DNA from: Mangrovimonas yunxiaonensis
GTDB lineage: Bacteria; Bacteroidota; Bacteroidia; Flavobacteriales; Flavobacteriaceae
DNA: 64,000 bases
Direction: 5' to 3'
Assembly (NCBI RefSeq): GCF_000733475.1
Contig: NZ_JPFK01000002.1
Coordinates: 1 to 64,000, forward strand
Shown here in pieces: positions 8,142-17,383 of the stretch. Both the position numbers and the translations under genes were made by a program. The notes under the pieces were generated by a model, which saw only the letters and a list, made by a program, of their open reading frames with translations, did not search any database and was not told where the DNA came from. Position 1 is the stretch's first letter. Each line of letters opens with the position of its first letter.

Positions 8142-9071
8142 TTACTGTTTTATTTTAGAAGCCAATAAGTAAATAACAGCCATTCTAACGGCAACACCAT
8201 TTTGGACCTGTTCCAAGATAATGGCTTGATCAGAATCGGCAACATCACTTGTTATTTCCACGCCCCTGTTAATAGGGCCTGGGTGCATAATAACAATTTC
8301 TTTATCTAAGGTGTCTAACAATGCTTTATTAACCCCAAATTGCTGCGAATACTCTCTTGTTGAAGGAAAGTAGTTAATATCCATACGTTCGTTTTGCACA
8401 CGTAACATGTTGGCTACATCGCACCATTCCAAAGCTTTTTTAAGGTTTGTTTCTACCTTTACCCCCAATTTATCGATGTATTTTGGAAGCAGTGTTTTAG
8501 GACCACAAACCATAACGTTAGCCCCTTGCAATTGAAGGGCATAAATGTTAGAAAGGGCCACCCTGCTATGTAAAATATCGCCAACAATAACCACATTTTT
8601 TCCACCTACCTCTCCTAAGCGTTCCCTTATGGAGTACGAATCCAGAAGTGCTTGGGTAGGGTGTTCGTGGGCACCATCGCCGGCGTTAACAATACTGGCG
8701 TTTATGTGTTTGGATAAAAACACCCCTGCTCCCGGGTTGGGGTGGCGCATAACCACCATATCGACCTTCATGGAAAGGATGTTGTTTACCGTATCGATTA
8801 AGGTTTCTCCTTTTTTTACTGAAGATTGCGCTGCCGAAAAGTTTATAACATCTGCCGACAAGCGTTTCTCTGCCAATTCGAAAGAGAGTTTTGTTCGTGT
8901 TGAGTTTTCAAAAAAAAGATTGGCTATGGTAATGTCCCTTAGTGAAGGTACTTTTTTAATGGGCCTATTAATAACCTCCTTAAAATGATCTGCTGTTTCA
9001 AAAATTAAGTCAACATCAGATTTTTTTAAATATTTTATTCCCAACAAGTGATTTACACTTAACTCGCTCAT
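8142..9071 (-). CDS. pyrB: Aspartate carbamoyltransferase catalytic subunit
   Basis: The 309-residue product joins carbamoyl phosphate and aspartate, the committed step of pyrimidine synthesis. The carbamoyl-phosphate motif FFENSTRTK is present, as are MRHPNPGA, HPTQALLD and the C-terminal HPGPINRG. I use the ATG at 9071 (MSELSVNHLLGIKYL) rather than an upstream TTG that would start right at the pyrR stop. It begins 9 bases after pyrR. No pyrI regulatory-subunit gene is in this window. Confidence 0.96.
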   Translation of the reverse strand: MSELSVNHLLGIKYLKKSDVDLIFETADHFKEVINRPIKKVPSLRDITIANLFFENSTRTKLSFELAEKRLSADVINFSAAQSSVKKGETLIDTVNNILSMKVDMVVMRHPNPGAGVFLSKHINASIVNAGDGAHEHPTQALLDSYSIRERLGEVGGKNVVIVGDILHSRVALSNIYALQLQGANVMVCGPKTLLPKYIDKLGVKVETNLKKALEWCDVANMLRVQNERMDINYFPSTREYSQQFGVNKALLDTLDKEIVIMHPGPINRGVEITSDVADSDQAIILEQVQNGVAVRMAVIYLLASKIKQ

Positions 9072-9080
9072 GGTATACAA

Positions 9081-9620
9081 TTAGTTCTTTATTAAATATA
9101 CAGCATCTTCCCCATCGTGTTCCTGCCATTTTACTTTAACCTTTTCCTCGTTAATGGCATCTACTTGCCTTCCTCTATAATTAGGTTGTATGGGCAAATG
9201 CCTGCTAAACCTTCTGTCTATTAGGGTTAGTAGCTCAATTTCATTAGGCCTACCAAACGATTGTATGGCGGTTAATGCTGCTCTTATGCTTCTTCCGGTA
9301 TACAACACATCATCAATAAACACCACTTTTTTATTTTCGACCAAAAAATTAATCTGGGTGGTATTGGCTTCAAGTATTTTTTCGCCCCTTCTAAAATCAT
9401 CACGGTAAAATGTAATGTCTAAAAAGCCCAATTTTATGTCTTTTATCTTGTAATCATGCTTTAAAATATCGGCTAACCTTTGGGCTAAAAACGTTCCTCT
9501 AGGCTGCAAGCCTATTAATACGGTGTTTTTAAAATCGTGGTGGTTTTCAATAAGTTGACAGGCCAGTCGATGAAGAATGATGTTTACCTCTTTTGCACTA
9601 AGTAAAGCTTTATGACTCAT
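9081..9620 (-). CDS. pyrR: PyrR: pyr regulator / uracil phosphoribosyltransferase
   Basis: A 179-residue type I phosphoribosyltransferase fold with the PRPP-binding loop VVFIDDVLYTGRSIRAAL at about residues 98-115. In Bacillus, PyrR binds pyr mRNA in response to UMP and also has weak uracil phosphoribosyltransferase activity. Here it heads the pyrR-pyrB-STAS-rnz run. The leader is too short to hold a PyrR attenuator: the promoter-like elements lie only 9-33 bases from the start codon. RNA-level control of this operon is therefore doubtful. Confidence 0.94.
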   Translation of the reverse strand: MSHKALLSAKEVNIILHRLACQLIENHHDFKNTVLIGLQPRGTFLAQRLADILKHDYKIKDIKLGFLDITFYRDDFRRGEKILEANTTQINFLVENKKVVFIDDVLYTGRSIRAALTAIQSFGRPNEIELLTLIDRRFSRHLPIQPNYRGRQVDAINEEKVKVKWQEHDGEDAVYLIKN

Positions 9621-9628
9621 ATTGTAAC

Positions 9629-9653
9629 CAAAAGTATCTAAAAAGCAAAGTTA
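9629..9653 (-). promoter_or_regulatory. Two TAnnTTTG -7 elements upstream of pyrR
   Basis: On the minus strand TAACTTTG (9653-9646) and TACTTTTG (9636-9629) both fit the Bacteroidota -7 consensus. The nearer one leaves almost no leader, so the farther one is the likelier functional element. Confidence 0.55.
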
Positions 9654-9693
9654 CGGTAAAAAAGTGTAGGGTACAATCTAAAAATACGTATAT

Positions 9694-9728
9694 AAAAAAA
9701 GCCTTGCAGATTTTGCAAGGCTCTTTTT
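9694..9728 (-). terminator. Intrinsic terminator of rpsA
   Basis: Stem GCCTTGCA / TGCAAGGC (9701-9708 with 9714-9721) followed on the minus strand by seven T. It lies about 30 bases past the rpsA stop. Confidence 0.88.
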
Positions 9729-9751
9729 TATTTTAGAATAGCGAAAGCAAA

Positions 9752-11590
9752 TTAGCTTTTACCGTCCATTTTATCTTTAAGGGCTTGAAGCGTTTCGTTA
9801 GCATCGCCTAAAGTAGGTTTTGCTTCTGCCGCGGCGTTTGCAGCTTTCTTAGCAGCAGCCTTAACAATTTTAGCTTCTTCTTCTCTAAAGATAGCGGTAT
9901 GCGAAGCAACTACACGTTTGAATTCTTTGTTGAACTCAATGATTTTAAATTCTGCTTCTTCGCCTTTCTTAAGTTTCTTTCCGTCTTCTTTTTCTAAGTG
10001 ACGTGATGGAACAAAAGCAACGATATCTTCGTTAAACTCGATTGTAGCACCTTTGTCTACGATATCAGAGATTTCAGCTGTGTGAGATGTTCCTACAGCA
10101 AACTCAGCTTCGTATTTATCCCAAGGGTTGTCTGTTGTTTGTTTGTGACCTAAACTTAGTTTACGTCCTTCAACATCCAACTCAAGAACAACAACTTCCA
10201 ATTCGTCTCCTACGTTACAGAATTCGCTTGGGTGCTTAATTTTCTTAGTCCAAGATAGGTCTGAGATGTAAATTAACCCGTCAATACCTTCTTCTAATTC
10301 AACAAACACACCAAAGTTTGTAAAGTTACGTACAATTCCTTTGTGCTTAGATCCTACTGGGTACTTGGTAGTAATGTCTGTCCATGGGTCTGGTGTTAAT
10401 TGCTTAATACCAAGAGACATTTTACGCTCTTCTCTATCTAAGGTTAAGATTTCTGCTTCTACTTCGTCTCCTACAGATACGAAATCTTGTGCAGAGCGTA
10501 AGTGTGTTGACCAAGACATTTCAGATACGTGAATTAAACCTTCTACGCCTTCTGCAACTTCAATAAAGGCACCGTAATCTGCAATAACAACTACTTTACC
10601 TTTTACTTTATCGCCTACTTTAACGTCTTCACCTAAAGCATCCCATGGGTGCTTGCTTAATTGTTTTAAACCTAATTGGATTCTAGATTTATCCTCATCG
10701 AAATCAAGAATTACAACGTTAAGTTTCTGGTCTAATTCTACAATTTCGTTAGGGTGGTTAATTCTAGACCAAGATAGGTCTGTAATATGAATTAAACCAT
10801 CTACGCCACCAAGGTCGATAAACACACCGTAAGATGTAATGTTTTTCACAACACCTTCTAGTACTTGACCTTTTTCTAATTGGCTGATAATTTCTTTCTT
10901 TTGCTCTTCAATATCGGCTTCGATAAGCGCTTTATGAGACACCACTACGTTTTTGAATTCGTGGTTGATTTTCACCACCTTAAATTCCATAGTTTTGTTT
11001 ACATACGCATCGTAATCGCGAATTGGCTTCACATCTATTTGAGATCCTGGCAAGAACGCTTCAATACCAAATACGTCAACGATCATACCACCTTTAGTTC
11101 TGCACTTAACAAAACCTTTAACGATTTCGCCGTTATCGTGGGCTGCATTTACGCGATCCCAAGCTTTAATTACACGTGCTTTTCTATGCGATAATACTAA
11201 TTGTCCTGTAGCATCTTCACGAACATCGATTAACACCTCTACTTTATCACCTACTTTTAGGTCTGGGTTGTAACGGAATTCGTTTAAAGAAATTACGCCT
11301 TCAGATTTTGCGTTGATGTCGATAATGGCATCGCGATCTGTAATGTGGATTACTTCTCCTTCAACAACCTCATCATCTAAAGTGTCTACAAAGTTCTCGG
11401 CAACTAATTGCTCGAACTCTTGTAATTGAGAATCTTCAACCTCATCAATACCTTCTTGGTAATTGTGCCAGTTAAAGTCCTTTAAAAATTGTTCTGGATT
11501 TTTTTGAGCCTCAGAAATTTGTACTTCTGGAGCTTCTGCTGTTTTTACCTCAGTTGCTTCAACTTCGGCTTGTTTTGCTTTGTCAGCCAT
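9752..11590 (-). CDS. rpsA: 30S ribosomal protein S1
   Basis: 612 residues from the ATG at 11590 (MADKAKQAEVEA). Longer in-frame starts exist at 11617 and above, but they add atypical residues. After an acidic N-terminal extension there is a series of S1 RNA-binding domains, visible as repeated GxVxxxxxYGxFxxxxxGxxGLxHxSxxSW units (for example ITSYGVFIDLGGVDGLIH and ADYGAFIEVAEGVEGLIH). A Lys/Ala-rich tail ends the protein. S1 helps load mRNA on the ribosome, which matters in Bacteroidota because they rarely use Shine-Dalgarno sequences. A promoter-like element is at 11716-11723 and a terminator at 9694-9728, so it can be its own transcript. Confidence 0.95.
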   Translation of the reverse strand: MADKAKQAEVEATEVKTAEAPEVQISEAQKNPEQFLKDFNWHNYQEGIDEVEDSQLQEFEQLVAENFVDTLDDEVVEGEVIHITDRDAIIDINAKSEGVISLNEFRYNPDLKVGDKVEVLIDVREDATGQLVLSHRKARVIKAWDRVNAAHDNGEIVKGFVKCRTKGGMIVDVFGIEAFLPGSQIDVKPIRDYDAYVNKTMEFKVVKINHEFKNVVVSHKALIEADIEEQKKEIISQLEKGQVLEGVVKNITSYGVFIDLGGVDGLIHITDLSWSRINHPNEIVELDQKLNVVILDFDEDKSRIQLGLKQLSKHPWDALGEDVKVGDKVKGKVVVIADYGAFIEVAEGVEGLIHVSEMSWSTHLRSAQDFVSVGDEVEAEILTLDREERKMSLGIKQLTPDPWTDITTKYPVGSKHKGIVRNFTNFGVFVELEEGIDGLIYISDLSWTKKIKHPSEFCNVGDELEVVVLELDVEGRKLSLGHKQTTDNPWDKYEAEFAVGTSHTAEISDIVDKGATIEFNEDIVAFVPSRHLEKEDGKKLKKGEEAEFKIIEFNKEFKRVVASHTAIFREEEAKIVKAAAKKAANAAAEAKPTLGDANETLQALKDKMDGKS

Positions 11591-11715
11591 GTGCTGATTA
11601 AAATTTGTATTCTGCATGGCTACGGAAAATTTAAAACGACACACACAGAAGTGTTTTATAAAAAGTTGTTTTAGCGCCTTTTCTCTTTTCCGATTATTCG
11701 TTGAAAAAAGGTGTG

Positions 11716-11723
11716 CAAAAATA
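11716..11723 (-). promoter_or_regulatory. TAnnTTTG -7 element of rpsA
   Basis: TATTTTTG on the minus strand, in the context GTTGTATTTTTGC seen at several genes in this window. It gives a leader of about 120 bases before the ATG at 11590. Confidence 0.65.
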
Positions 11724-11772
11724 CAACTTTTTATGCAATTAGCCTAATGTTAGCACCTTAAAAATTAAAGGC

Positions 11773-12468
11773 TTATCTTTTTGTTTCTAAAGCCGTTTGA
11801 ATAATTTGAAGTATTTTATTCAATTGGGCTTCTGGCGTAAGTGCCGAATTGTCGATTACAATGGCATCTTCGGCCTTTGTTAACGGCGAGTTTGCGCGAT
11901 GCGAATCGATATAGTCACGTTCTTTTACATTTTTTAAAACCTCATCGAAAACAACCTTATCTCCTCTGTTTATTAGCTCATCGAACCGTCTTTGAGCCCG
12001 AACTTCGGCAGAAGCCGTCATAAAAATTTTAACTTCTGCATTTGGAAACACCACAGTTCCTATATCGCGACCATCCATAACCACCCCTTTGGCCTCGCCT
12101 ATTTGGCGTTGTTGTTTAACCAGTTGGTAACGTACTTCTGGAATGGCCGCCACTTGGCTTACAAATGACGATACGGCCAACGTGCGTATTTGATTTTCTA
12201 CGTTAGTACCGTTTAGATAAACTTCTGAAAAGCCTAAGTCGGGGTTAAACTGAAAATCGATTTTTAAATCGTGTAGACTGCCTATTAGCTCATTCACCTT
12301 AAAATCAGCTGCACTTATAAGGTTGTTTTGCATGGCAAAAAGCGTGACGGCCCTATACATGGCTCCACTATCAACATAGGTGTATCCCAAATGCGCTGCA
12401 ATTTGCTTGGCAACGGTACTTTTACCTGTTGATGAATGGCCGTCTATGGCTATTGTAATTTTTTTCAT
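11773..12468 (-). CDS. cmk: (d)CMP kinase
   Basis: A 231-residue P-loop kinase that phosphorylates CMP and dCMP. The Walker A region is IDGHSSTGKST (residues 8-18), a variant of the usual GPSGAGKST. The signature MDGRDIGTVVFPNAEVKIF and the LID segment AQRRFDELINRG with KERDYIDSHR support the assignment. Its start codon overlaps the porQ stop by four bases (ATGA), so the two are translationally linked. It lies upstream of rpsA in the same direction, the same neighbour order as in many other bacteria. Confidence 0.95.
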   Translation of the reverse strand: MKKITIAIDGHSSTGKSTVAKQIAAHLGYTYVDSGAMYRAVTLFAMQNNLISAADFKVNELIGSLHDLKIDFQFNPDLGFSEVYLNGTNVENQIRTLAVSSFVSQVAAIPEVRYQLVKQQRQIGEAKGVVMDGRDIGTVVFPNAEVKIFMTASAEVRAQRRFDELINRGDKVVFDEVLKNVKERDYIDSHRANSPLTKAEDAIVIDNSALTPEAQLNKILQIIQTALETKR

Positions 12469-13493
12469 TGGCCGTTTAAATCTATTTGCATGCCAAAAAA
12501 GTTGGCATTAGCGGCACTGGTGTAACGCGCATGGGTGTAACTAAACCTAAAATTACCAAATTTTAGTCCTAATCCTGCCGAGATACCAGAAAAATTACGC
12601 TGGTCTACAATACGCAATTCTTCCCCTCGTCTAAAATTATACCCCAATCGGATGTTAAATCCGCCCTTAGGGAACAATTCGGCTCCTATGATGGTGTGTC
12701 GTAAAACATTTCCAAAAAAGCTTACGTCGTCTTGGGTTTGGTTACCTTCTAAATCGCTTTCGGCGCGTGCTGGGTTGGCCACTCCTATTGGCCATTTCTG
12801 CAAGTTCTCGAAGGTTAGGTGCCACCGCAACGGAACATTTTCTAGGGTTTGCGACATTCCAAAAGCGACTTCAAACGGCAACGGTTCGTTTTGCCCAGCA
12901 TAGGTGGTTATTTGCACACCTGCATTACGCACCACCAAGGACGCTTGAAATTCTATGTCTTCGTTTATGTACAACAGACCTGCATCAATTGCAGCACCAA
13001 AAGAATTATACTGCTCTAGTTTAGAGGTGATTAGTTTTAGGTTTCCTCCCAAATAAAAATCGGAATACCCTATTTGGCGGGCATAACCTACCGATAGGGC
13101 TGCTTCGTTCCCGGTAAAACTATTGGTCGCATTCCCGTATTCGTCGTAGCCATCAAACTGCCCGTAATTAATGTAATTAACACCTATGTGAAGGGTTTGT
13201 GTTCTTCGGTCCCAGGTATAGGCATAAGCAGCCGTTCCGTAATTTATACCCCCAAGGTAGCTGGTATAATTTACCGCCAATTGGTTGTCCATTGCAACAT
13301 TTATGGTTGCCGGGTTGTATAATGCCTGAGTCACATCGTAATCGACATTGGTAAGTACTTTGCCTCCTAAAGCAGCTTGTCTGGGAGAGGCTACCAAATT
13401 AAGAAATTGATAGGTTGTCTCGCCACCAACCTGTGCTTTAACCACGCCAACCAGCAATATAAAAAACAAAGAAAGGGTAAAGGTTCTTGACAT
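12465..13493 (-). CDS. porQ: Type IX secretion system protein PorQ
   Basis: A 342-residue outer-membrane beta-barrel of the FadL-like PorV/PorQ group. It has a signal peptide (1-20, ending VVKAQ), the N-terminal segment TYQFLNLVASPRQAALGGK, and the ALYNPATI motif shared by PorQ proteins. In Porphyromonas, PorQ works with the T9SS attachment complex that anchors secreted cargo to the surface. Here it overlaps cmk by four bases, and its upstream neighbour lon ends at a strong terminator, so porQ probably starts its own transcript. It belongs to the same secretion system as the CHU_C cargo at the left edge of the window. Confidence 0.87.
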   Translation of the reverse strand: MSRTFTLSLFFILLVGVVKAQVGGETTYQFLNLVASPRQAALGGKVLTNVDYDVTQALYNPATINVAMDNQLAVNYTSYLGGINYGTAAYAYTWDRRTQTLHIGVNYINYGQFDGYDEYGNATNSFTGNEAALSVGYARQIGYSDFYLGGNLKLITSKLEQYNSFGAAIDAGLLYINEDIEFQASLVVRNAGVQITTYAGQNEPLPFEVAFGMSQTLENVPLRWHLTFENLQKWPIGVANPARAESDLEGNQTQDDVSFFGNVLRHTIIGAELFPKGGFNIRLGYNFRRGEELRIVDQRNFSGISAGLGLKFGNFRFSYTHARYTSAANANFFGMQIDLNGQ

Positions 13494-13558
13494 AAAAGAT
13501 GCAAAATAACTAAATCTATCTTAAAACGTCTGCAAGTTTAATTTATTTTTACGTCATT

Positions 13559-13586
13559 AAAAAACCCCGAAACTTCCGGGGTTTTT
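13559..13586 (-). terminator. Intrinsic terminator of lon
   Basis: AAAAACCCCG / CGGGGTTTTT stem with a 7-base loop, immediately after the lon stop codon on the minus strand. Confidence 0.9.
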
Positions 13587-13587
13587 C

Positions 13588-16038
13588 TTATAGCGTTTTA
13601 GCATTTTTGACTTTAGTATTGGTCAAGGCTATGTTTACCACCTCACTCATATCGGAAACGTAATGAAACTCCAGTCCTTTTAAATATTCGGGGTTAATTT
13701 CATTGATGTCTCTTTTATTTTCATCACACAGAATAATTTCTTTAATCCGCGCCCGTTTTGCCGCTAGGATTTTTTCTTTTATCCCGCCTACCGGAAGCAC
13801 TTTGCCGCGCAGGGTTATTTCGCCTGTCATGGCTAAATTTTTCTTTACCTTTCTTTGGGTAAATAGCGATACCAACGAGGTTAGCATGGTAATCCCGGCA
13901 CTAGGGCCATCTTTTGGTGTGGCGCCTTCTGGAACGTGTATGTGAACGTTGTAATTATCGAACACCTCTGGATTAATTCCAAAGGTTTTGGCATTCGATT
14001 TTATATATTCCATGGCTATGGTTGCCGACTCCTTCATTACCTTACCTAAGTTTCCGGTAATGCTTAAGGTGCCTTTTCCTTTAGAAAGAATAGACTCTAT
14101 AAATAGAATATCGCCACCAACTCTTGTCCATGCCAATCCGGTAACCACCCCGGCCACGTTATTGTTTTCGTATTTGTCACGCTCTAATTTAGGGGCACCA
14201 AGCACGTCAACCACATCTGTATTGGTTACTTTTATGTTATAGGTTTCTTCCATGGCAATATTTTTTGCCGCAAAACGTACCATCTTGGCAATTTGTTTGT
14301 CTAGACCACGAACTCCAGACTCGCGTGTATAGCCTTCTACTATTTTTTCTAGTTGGGGTTTTCCTATTTTTAGGTCTTTGGTAGTTAAACCGTGTTCTTC
14401 CAACTGTTTTGGCAACAAATGCCTTTTGGCAATCTCTACTTTCTCTTCTATGGTATACCCCGTAACATTTATAATTTCCATTCTGTCTCGCAGGGCAGGT
14501 TGTATGGTAGACAAACTGTTACAGGTTGCAATAAACATAACCTTAGAAAGGTCGTAGCCCATTTCCAGGAAGTTATCGTGGAAATCGCTGTTCTGTTCGG
14601 GATCCAACACCTCCAGCATGGCCGATGAGGGATCGCCTTGATGGGAATTAGACAGCTTATCGATTTCATCTAACACAAACACCGGGTTTGAGGTTCCTGC
14701 TTTTTTAAGGCTTTGTATAATTCTACCTGGCATGGCGCCAATGTAGGTTTTTCTATGGCCACGTATTTCGGCTTCGTCCCGCAGGCCTCCTAACGACATG
14801 CGCACATACTCTCTCCCTAAGGCTTCTGCTATAGATTTCCCCAAGGAGGTTTTCCCCACCCCTGGAGGGCCGTACAAACACAGTATAGGCGATTTCATAT
14901 CGTTACGCAGCTTAAGCACCGCCAAGTATTCTATAATACGGCGCTTAACATCGTCTAGCCCATAGTGATCCCGATCTAGGATTCTCTTGGCACGCTTTAA
15001 GTCGAATTTATCCTTGCTAAACTCATTCCAAGGCAACTCCAGAAAAAGATCGAGGTAATTACGCTGTATGGAGTATTCTGCTACTTGCGGATTCATGCGT
15101 TGCATTTTGGCAATTTCCTTTTCAAAATGCTTCGCTACTTTTTCGTCCCATTTTTTACTTTTGGCACGTTGTCGCATCTCTTCCAGCTCTTGGTCGTAGC
15201 TTACACCGCCCAATTCTTCCTGAATGGTTTTCATTTGCTGGTGCAAAAAGTACTCGCGCTGTTGCTGGTTCATGTCGTTTTGAACCTTAAGCTGTATGTC
15301 GTTTCTTAGCTCTAGCTTCTGAAACTCTAAATTCATGTACTTTAAGGTCTCTAAAGATCGATCTTTTAAGTGATTAATCTCTAGCAGCTTTTGTTTGTCC
15401 TTCACATCCAAATTCATGTTTGAAGACACAAAATTTACCAAGAACGAATTGCTTTGAATGTTTTTTATGGCAAACGATGCTTCGGTAGGAATGTTTGGAC
15501 TATCTTTTATAATTTGAAGCGCCAGTTCTTTTATAGAATCTATTATAGCAGCAAACTCTTTATTTTTTGGTGTTGGCTTTTCTTCTGGCACATCGCTAAT
15601 GCTCGCTGTCATGTAAGGCTCTTCGGTTAGAACCTCGTTAATTTTAAAACGTTTTTTTCCTTGTATAATAACGGTTACGTTGCCATCGGGCATTTTTAGC
15701 ACACGTAAAATACGGGCCACTGTACCAGTGTTATATACATCGCTCGCCGTGGGGTTTTCTACTGCTTCGTCCTTTTGGGCGACCACGCCAATAACCTTAC
15801 CACCGGCATTGGCATCATTTATAAGTTTTATAGACTTATCTCTTCCTGCTGTAATGGGAATAACCACCCCTGGAAACAAAACTGTATTCCTTAAAGATAG
15901 TATGGGCAAGGTTGCCGGCAAATCCTCCTTATTAATTTCCTCTTCGTCTTCTGGAGTCATTAAAGGAATTAATTCTGCATTCTCATCAAAATCCTGTAGT
16001 GACAAACTGTCAAGGCTTAGTAAACTTGTTTTCTTCAT
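13588..16038 (-). CDS. lon: ATP-dependent Lon protease
   Basis: An 816-residue cytosolic AAA+ serine protease that degrades misfolded and regulatory proteins. It has an N-terminal substrate-binding LON domain ([19 protein letters not shown] at about 44-62), Walker A GPPGVGKT at residues 390-397, and a C-terminal protease domain with the catalytic Ser713 in PKDGPSAG and Lys756 in GGIKEK. Length is normal for the family. It is divergent from the ECF sigma operon across a 218-base gap that contains a 15-base palindrome (16138-16152). I could not identify a clear heat-shock promoter. Confidence 0.97.
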   Translation of the reverse strand: MKKTSLLSLDSLSLQDFDENAELIPLMTPEDEEEINKEDLPATLPILSLRNTVLFPGVVIPITAGRDKSIKLINDANAGGKVIGVVAQKDEAVENPTASDVYNTGTVARILRVLKMPDGNVTVIIQGKKRFKINEVLTEEPYMTASISDVPEEKPTPKNKEFAAIIDSIKELALQIIKDSPNIPTEASFAIKNIQSNSFLVNFVSSNMNLDVKDKQKLLEINHLKDRSLETLKYMNLEFQKLELRNDIQLKVQNDMNQQQREYFLHQQMKTIQEELGGVSYDQELEEMRQRAKSKKWDEKVAKHFEKEIAKMQRMNPQVAEYSIQRNYLDLFLELPWNEFSKDKFDLKRAKRILDRDHYGLDDVKRRIIEYLAVLKLRNDMKSPILCLYGPPGVGKTSLGKSIAEALGREYVRMSLGGLRDEAEIRGHRKTYIGAMPGRIIQSLKKAGTSNPVFVLDEIDKLSNSHQGDPSSAMLEVLDPEQNSDFHDNFLEMGYDLSKVMFIATCNSLSTIQPALRDRMEIINVTGYTIEEKVEIAKRHLLPKQLEEHGLTTKDLKIGKPQLEKIVEGYTRESGVRGLDKQIAKMVRFAAKNIAMEETYNIKVTNTDVVDVLGAPKLERDKYENNNVAGVVTGLAWTRVGGDILFIESILSKGKGTLSITGNLGKVMKESATIAMEYIKSNAKTFGINPEVFDNYNVHIHVPEGATPKDGPSAGITMLTSLVSLFTQRKVKKNLAMTGEITLRGKVLPVGGIKEKILAAKRARIKEIILCDENKRDINEINPEYLKGLEFHYVSDMSEVVNIALTNTKVKNAKTL

Positions 16039-16256
16039 AATCTTATTTGAGCCATTCTGTCATAACCCTATGGCCGCGACAGAAATCCGTCTTTTATTAA
16101 ACGTTAATATATTATTAGGCTTCAAGCTCTTAAGCTTAAGATAGCCTATCTTAACCTCTTTCTTAGGACAATTAACATGCCATGACGTAAATTTATACCA
16201 CAAAACTGTAACATTTTCGTTTTTACATTATCTATAAAGCAAACCATACGTTTTAA

Positions 16257-16820
16257 TTGACACTAACCAACCAAAATATCGAGCAGCTTATTTTGCTTTG
16301 TAAAACGGGCAACCAACTTGCGCAATTGGAAGTCTATAATAGGTACCACAAAGCCATGTACAACATAAGCTATAGAATTGTGAAAGACCAGTTTGCTGCC
16401 GAAGACATTATGCAGGACGCATTGCTTTCGGCATTTACAAAACTAGATTCACTAAACGATATAACCACCTTTGGTGCTTGGTTAAAACGTATTGTGATTA
16501 ACAAGAGTATTTATCATTTTAACCAAAATAGTAAATACCAAAACGTTGCTTTTGAGGATGTTGCTTTTAAAGTAGAAGCCGAACACCATAACGGGGTTTC
16601 ACAAGAAGATTTCACACATTTAAAAGCTAAGGAAGTCTTGAAAACTATGGGCCTATTAAAGGACAGCTACAGGATTTCCCTAACCTTACATCTTATTGAA
16701 GGTTACGATTACGAAGAAATATGCGATATCATGAACCTGTCTTACAGCAACTGTAGGACAACTATTTCTAGAGCAAAAGCGAGTTTGCGCGACAAACTAA
16801 AACATTTGGTCTATAATTAA
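16257..16820 (+). CDS. ECF-type RNA polymerase sigma factor
   Basis: 187 residues with sigma region 2 (YNRYHKAMYNISYRIVKDQ, then AAEDIMQDALLSAFTKLDSL) and region 4 (ISLTLHLIEGYDYEEICDIMNLSYSNCRTTISRAKASLRDKL). The only usable start is a TTG at 16257 directly after an in-frame TAA, which implies weak initiation; the next ATG would delete part of region 2. It is followed after 11 bases by a membrane protein with anti-sigma features and then by a DUF4097-type protein, the usual layout of a self-controlled envelope-stress module. The inducing signal is unknown. Confidence 0.9.
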   Translation: MTLTNQNIEQLILLCKTGNQLAQLEVYNRYHKAMYNISYRIVKDQFAAEDIMQDALLSAFTKLDSLNDITTFGAWLKRIVINKSIYHFNQNSKYQNVAFEDVAFKVEAEHHNGVSQEDFTHLKAKEVLKTMGLLKDSYRISLTLHLIEGYDYEEICDIMNLSYSNCRTTISRAKASLRDKLKHLVYN

Positions 16821-16831
16821 ATTACAACGCT

Positions 16832-17383
16832 ATGAGCAATGACTTAGAACACTTATTTAACCGATTGGAAGGAGATTTTGACTTGGCTTCGCCCAAGGCT
16901 GGCCACGAAAAGAGGTTTATGGAAAAACTGCAAAACGCCTCTGAGCAAAAGAAACAAAACGGACGTTTTAAATGGTTGCCGTTTGTTGGTATAGCCGCGA
17001 CCATAGCCCTGCTGTTTTCTATTGCAGTCTTAAACACCAATCGCCAAGATCAAACCGGTCTTGCCAGTGTATCGCCAGAAATGGCCAAGGCCGAAAGTTT
17101 TTTTATATCGACCATTGCCGCCGAGCTTAAAAAGTTGAACCAAGCCGAGAATACCAATACCAAGCTTATTGTAAAGGACGCCTTGGTTCAACTAAAAAAA
17201 CTGGAAAACGATTACGATCTTTTAATGCTGGACCTCTCGAAAAGCGGTAACGACCAAAGAGTAATCTATGCCATGATCTCGAATTTTCAGAGTAGAATAG
17301 ACATTTTGCAAAACACCCTTAAACAAATCGAACTCATCAATCAATTAAAAAACAAACATTATGAAACCAATAAAACCCTTTAA
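16832..17383 (+). CDS. Putative anti-sigma factor (single-pass membrane protein)
   Basis: 183 residues: a cytosolic N-terminal segment of about 45 residues, one transmembrane helix (WLPFVGIAATIALLFSIAVL, about 49-68), and a periplasmic region of helices and likely coiled coil (ELKKLNQAEN, LVQLKKLENDYDLLMLDL). There is no zinc-binding HxxxCxxC motif, so it is not a classical ZAS anti-sigma. Its role is inferred from its place between the ECF sigma gene and the DUF4097-type gene. Its last 23 bases overlap the next gene. Confidence 0.7.
   Translation: MSNDLEHLFNRLEGDFDLASPKAGHEKRFMEKLQNASEQKKQNGRFKWLPFVGIAATIALLFSIAVLNTNRQDQTGLASVSPEMAKAESFFISTIAAELKKLNQAENTNTKLIVKDALVQLKKLENDYDLLMLDLSKSGNDQRVIYAMISNFQSRIDILQNTLKQIELINQLKNKHYETNKTL

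Noticed and set aside
8545-8988. 147-codon open frame antisense to pyrB
   Set aside because: It is a shadow of the conserved pyrB reading frame. It has no signal, motif or promoter of its own.
9621-9751. PyrR attenuator upstream of pyrR
   Set aside because: The hairpin there is the rpsA terminator, which lies upstream of the pyrR promoter-like elements. The pyrR leader is too short for an attenuator.
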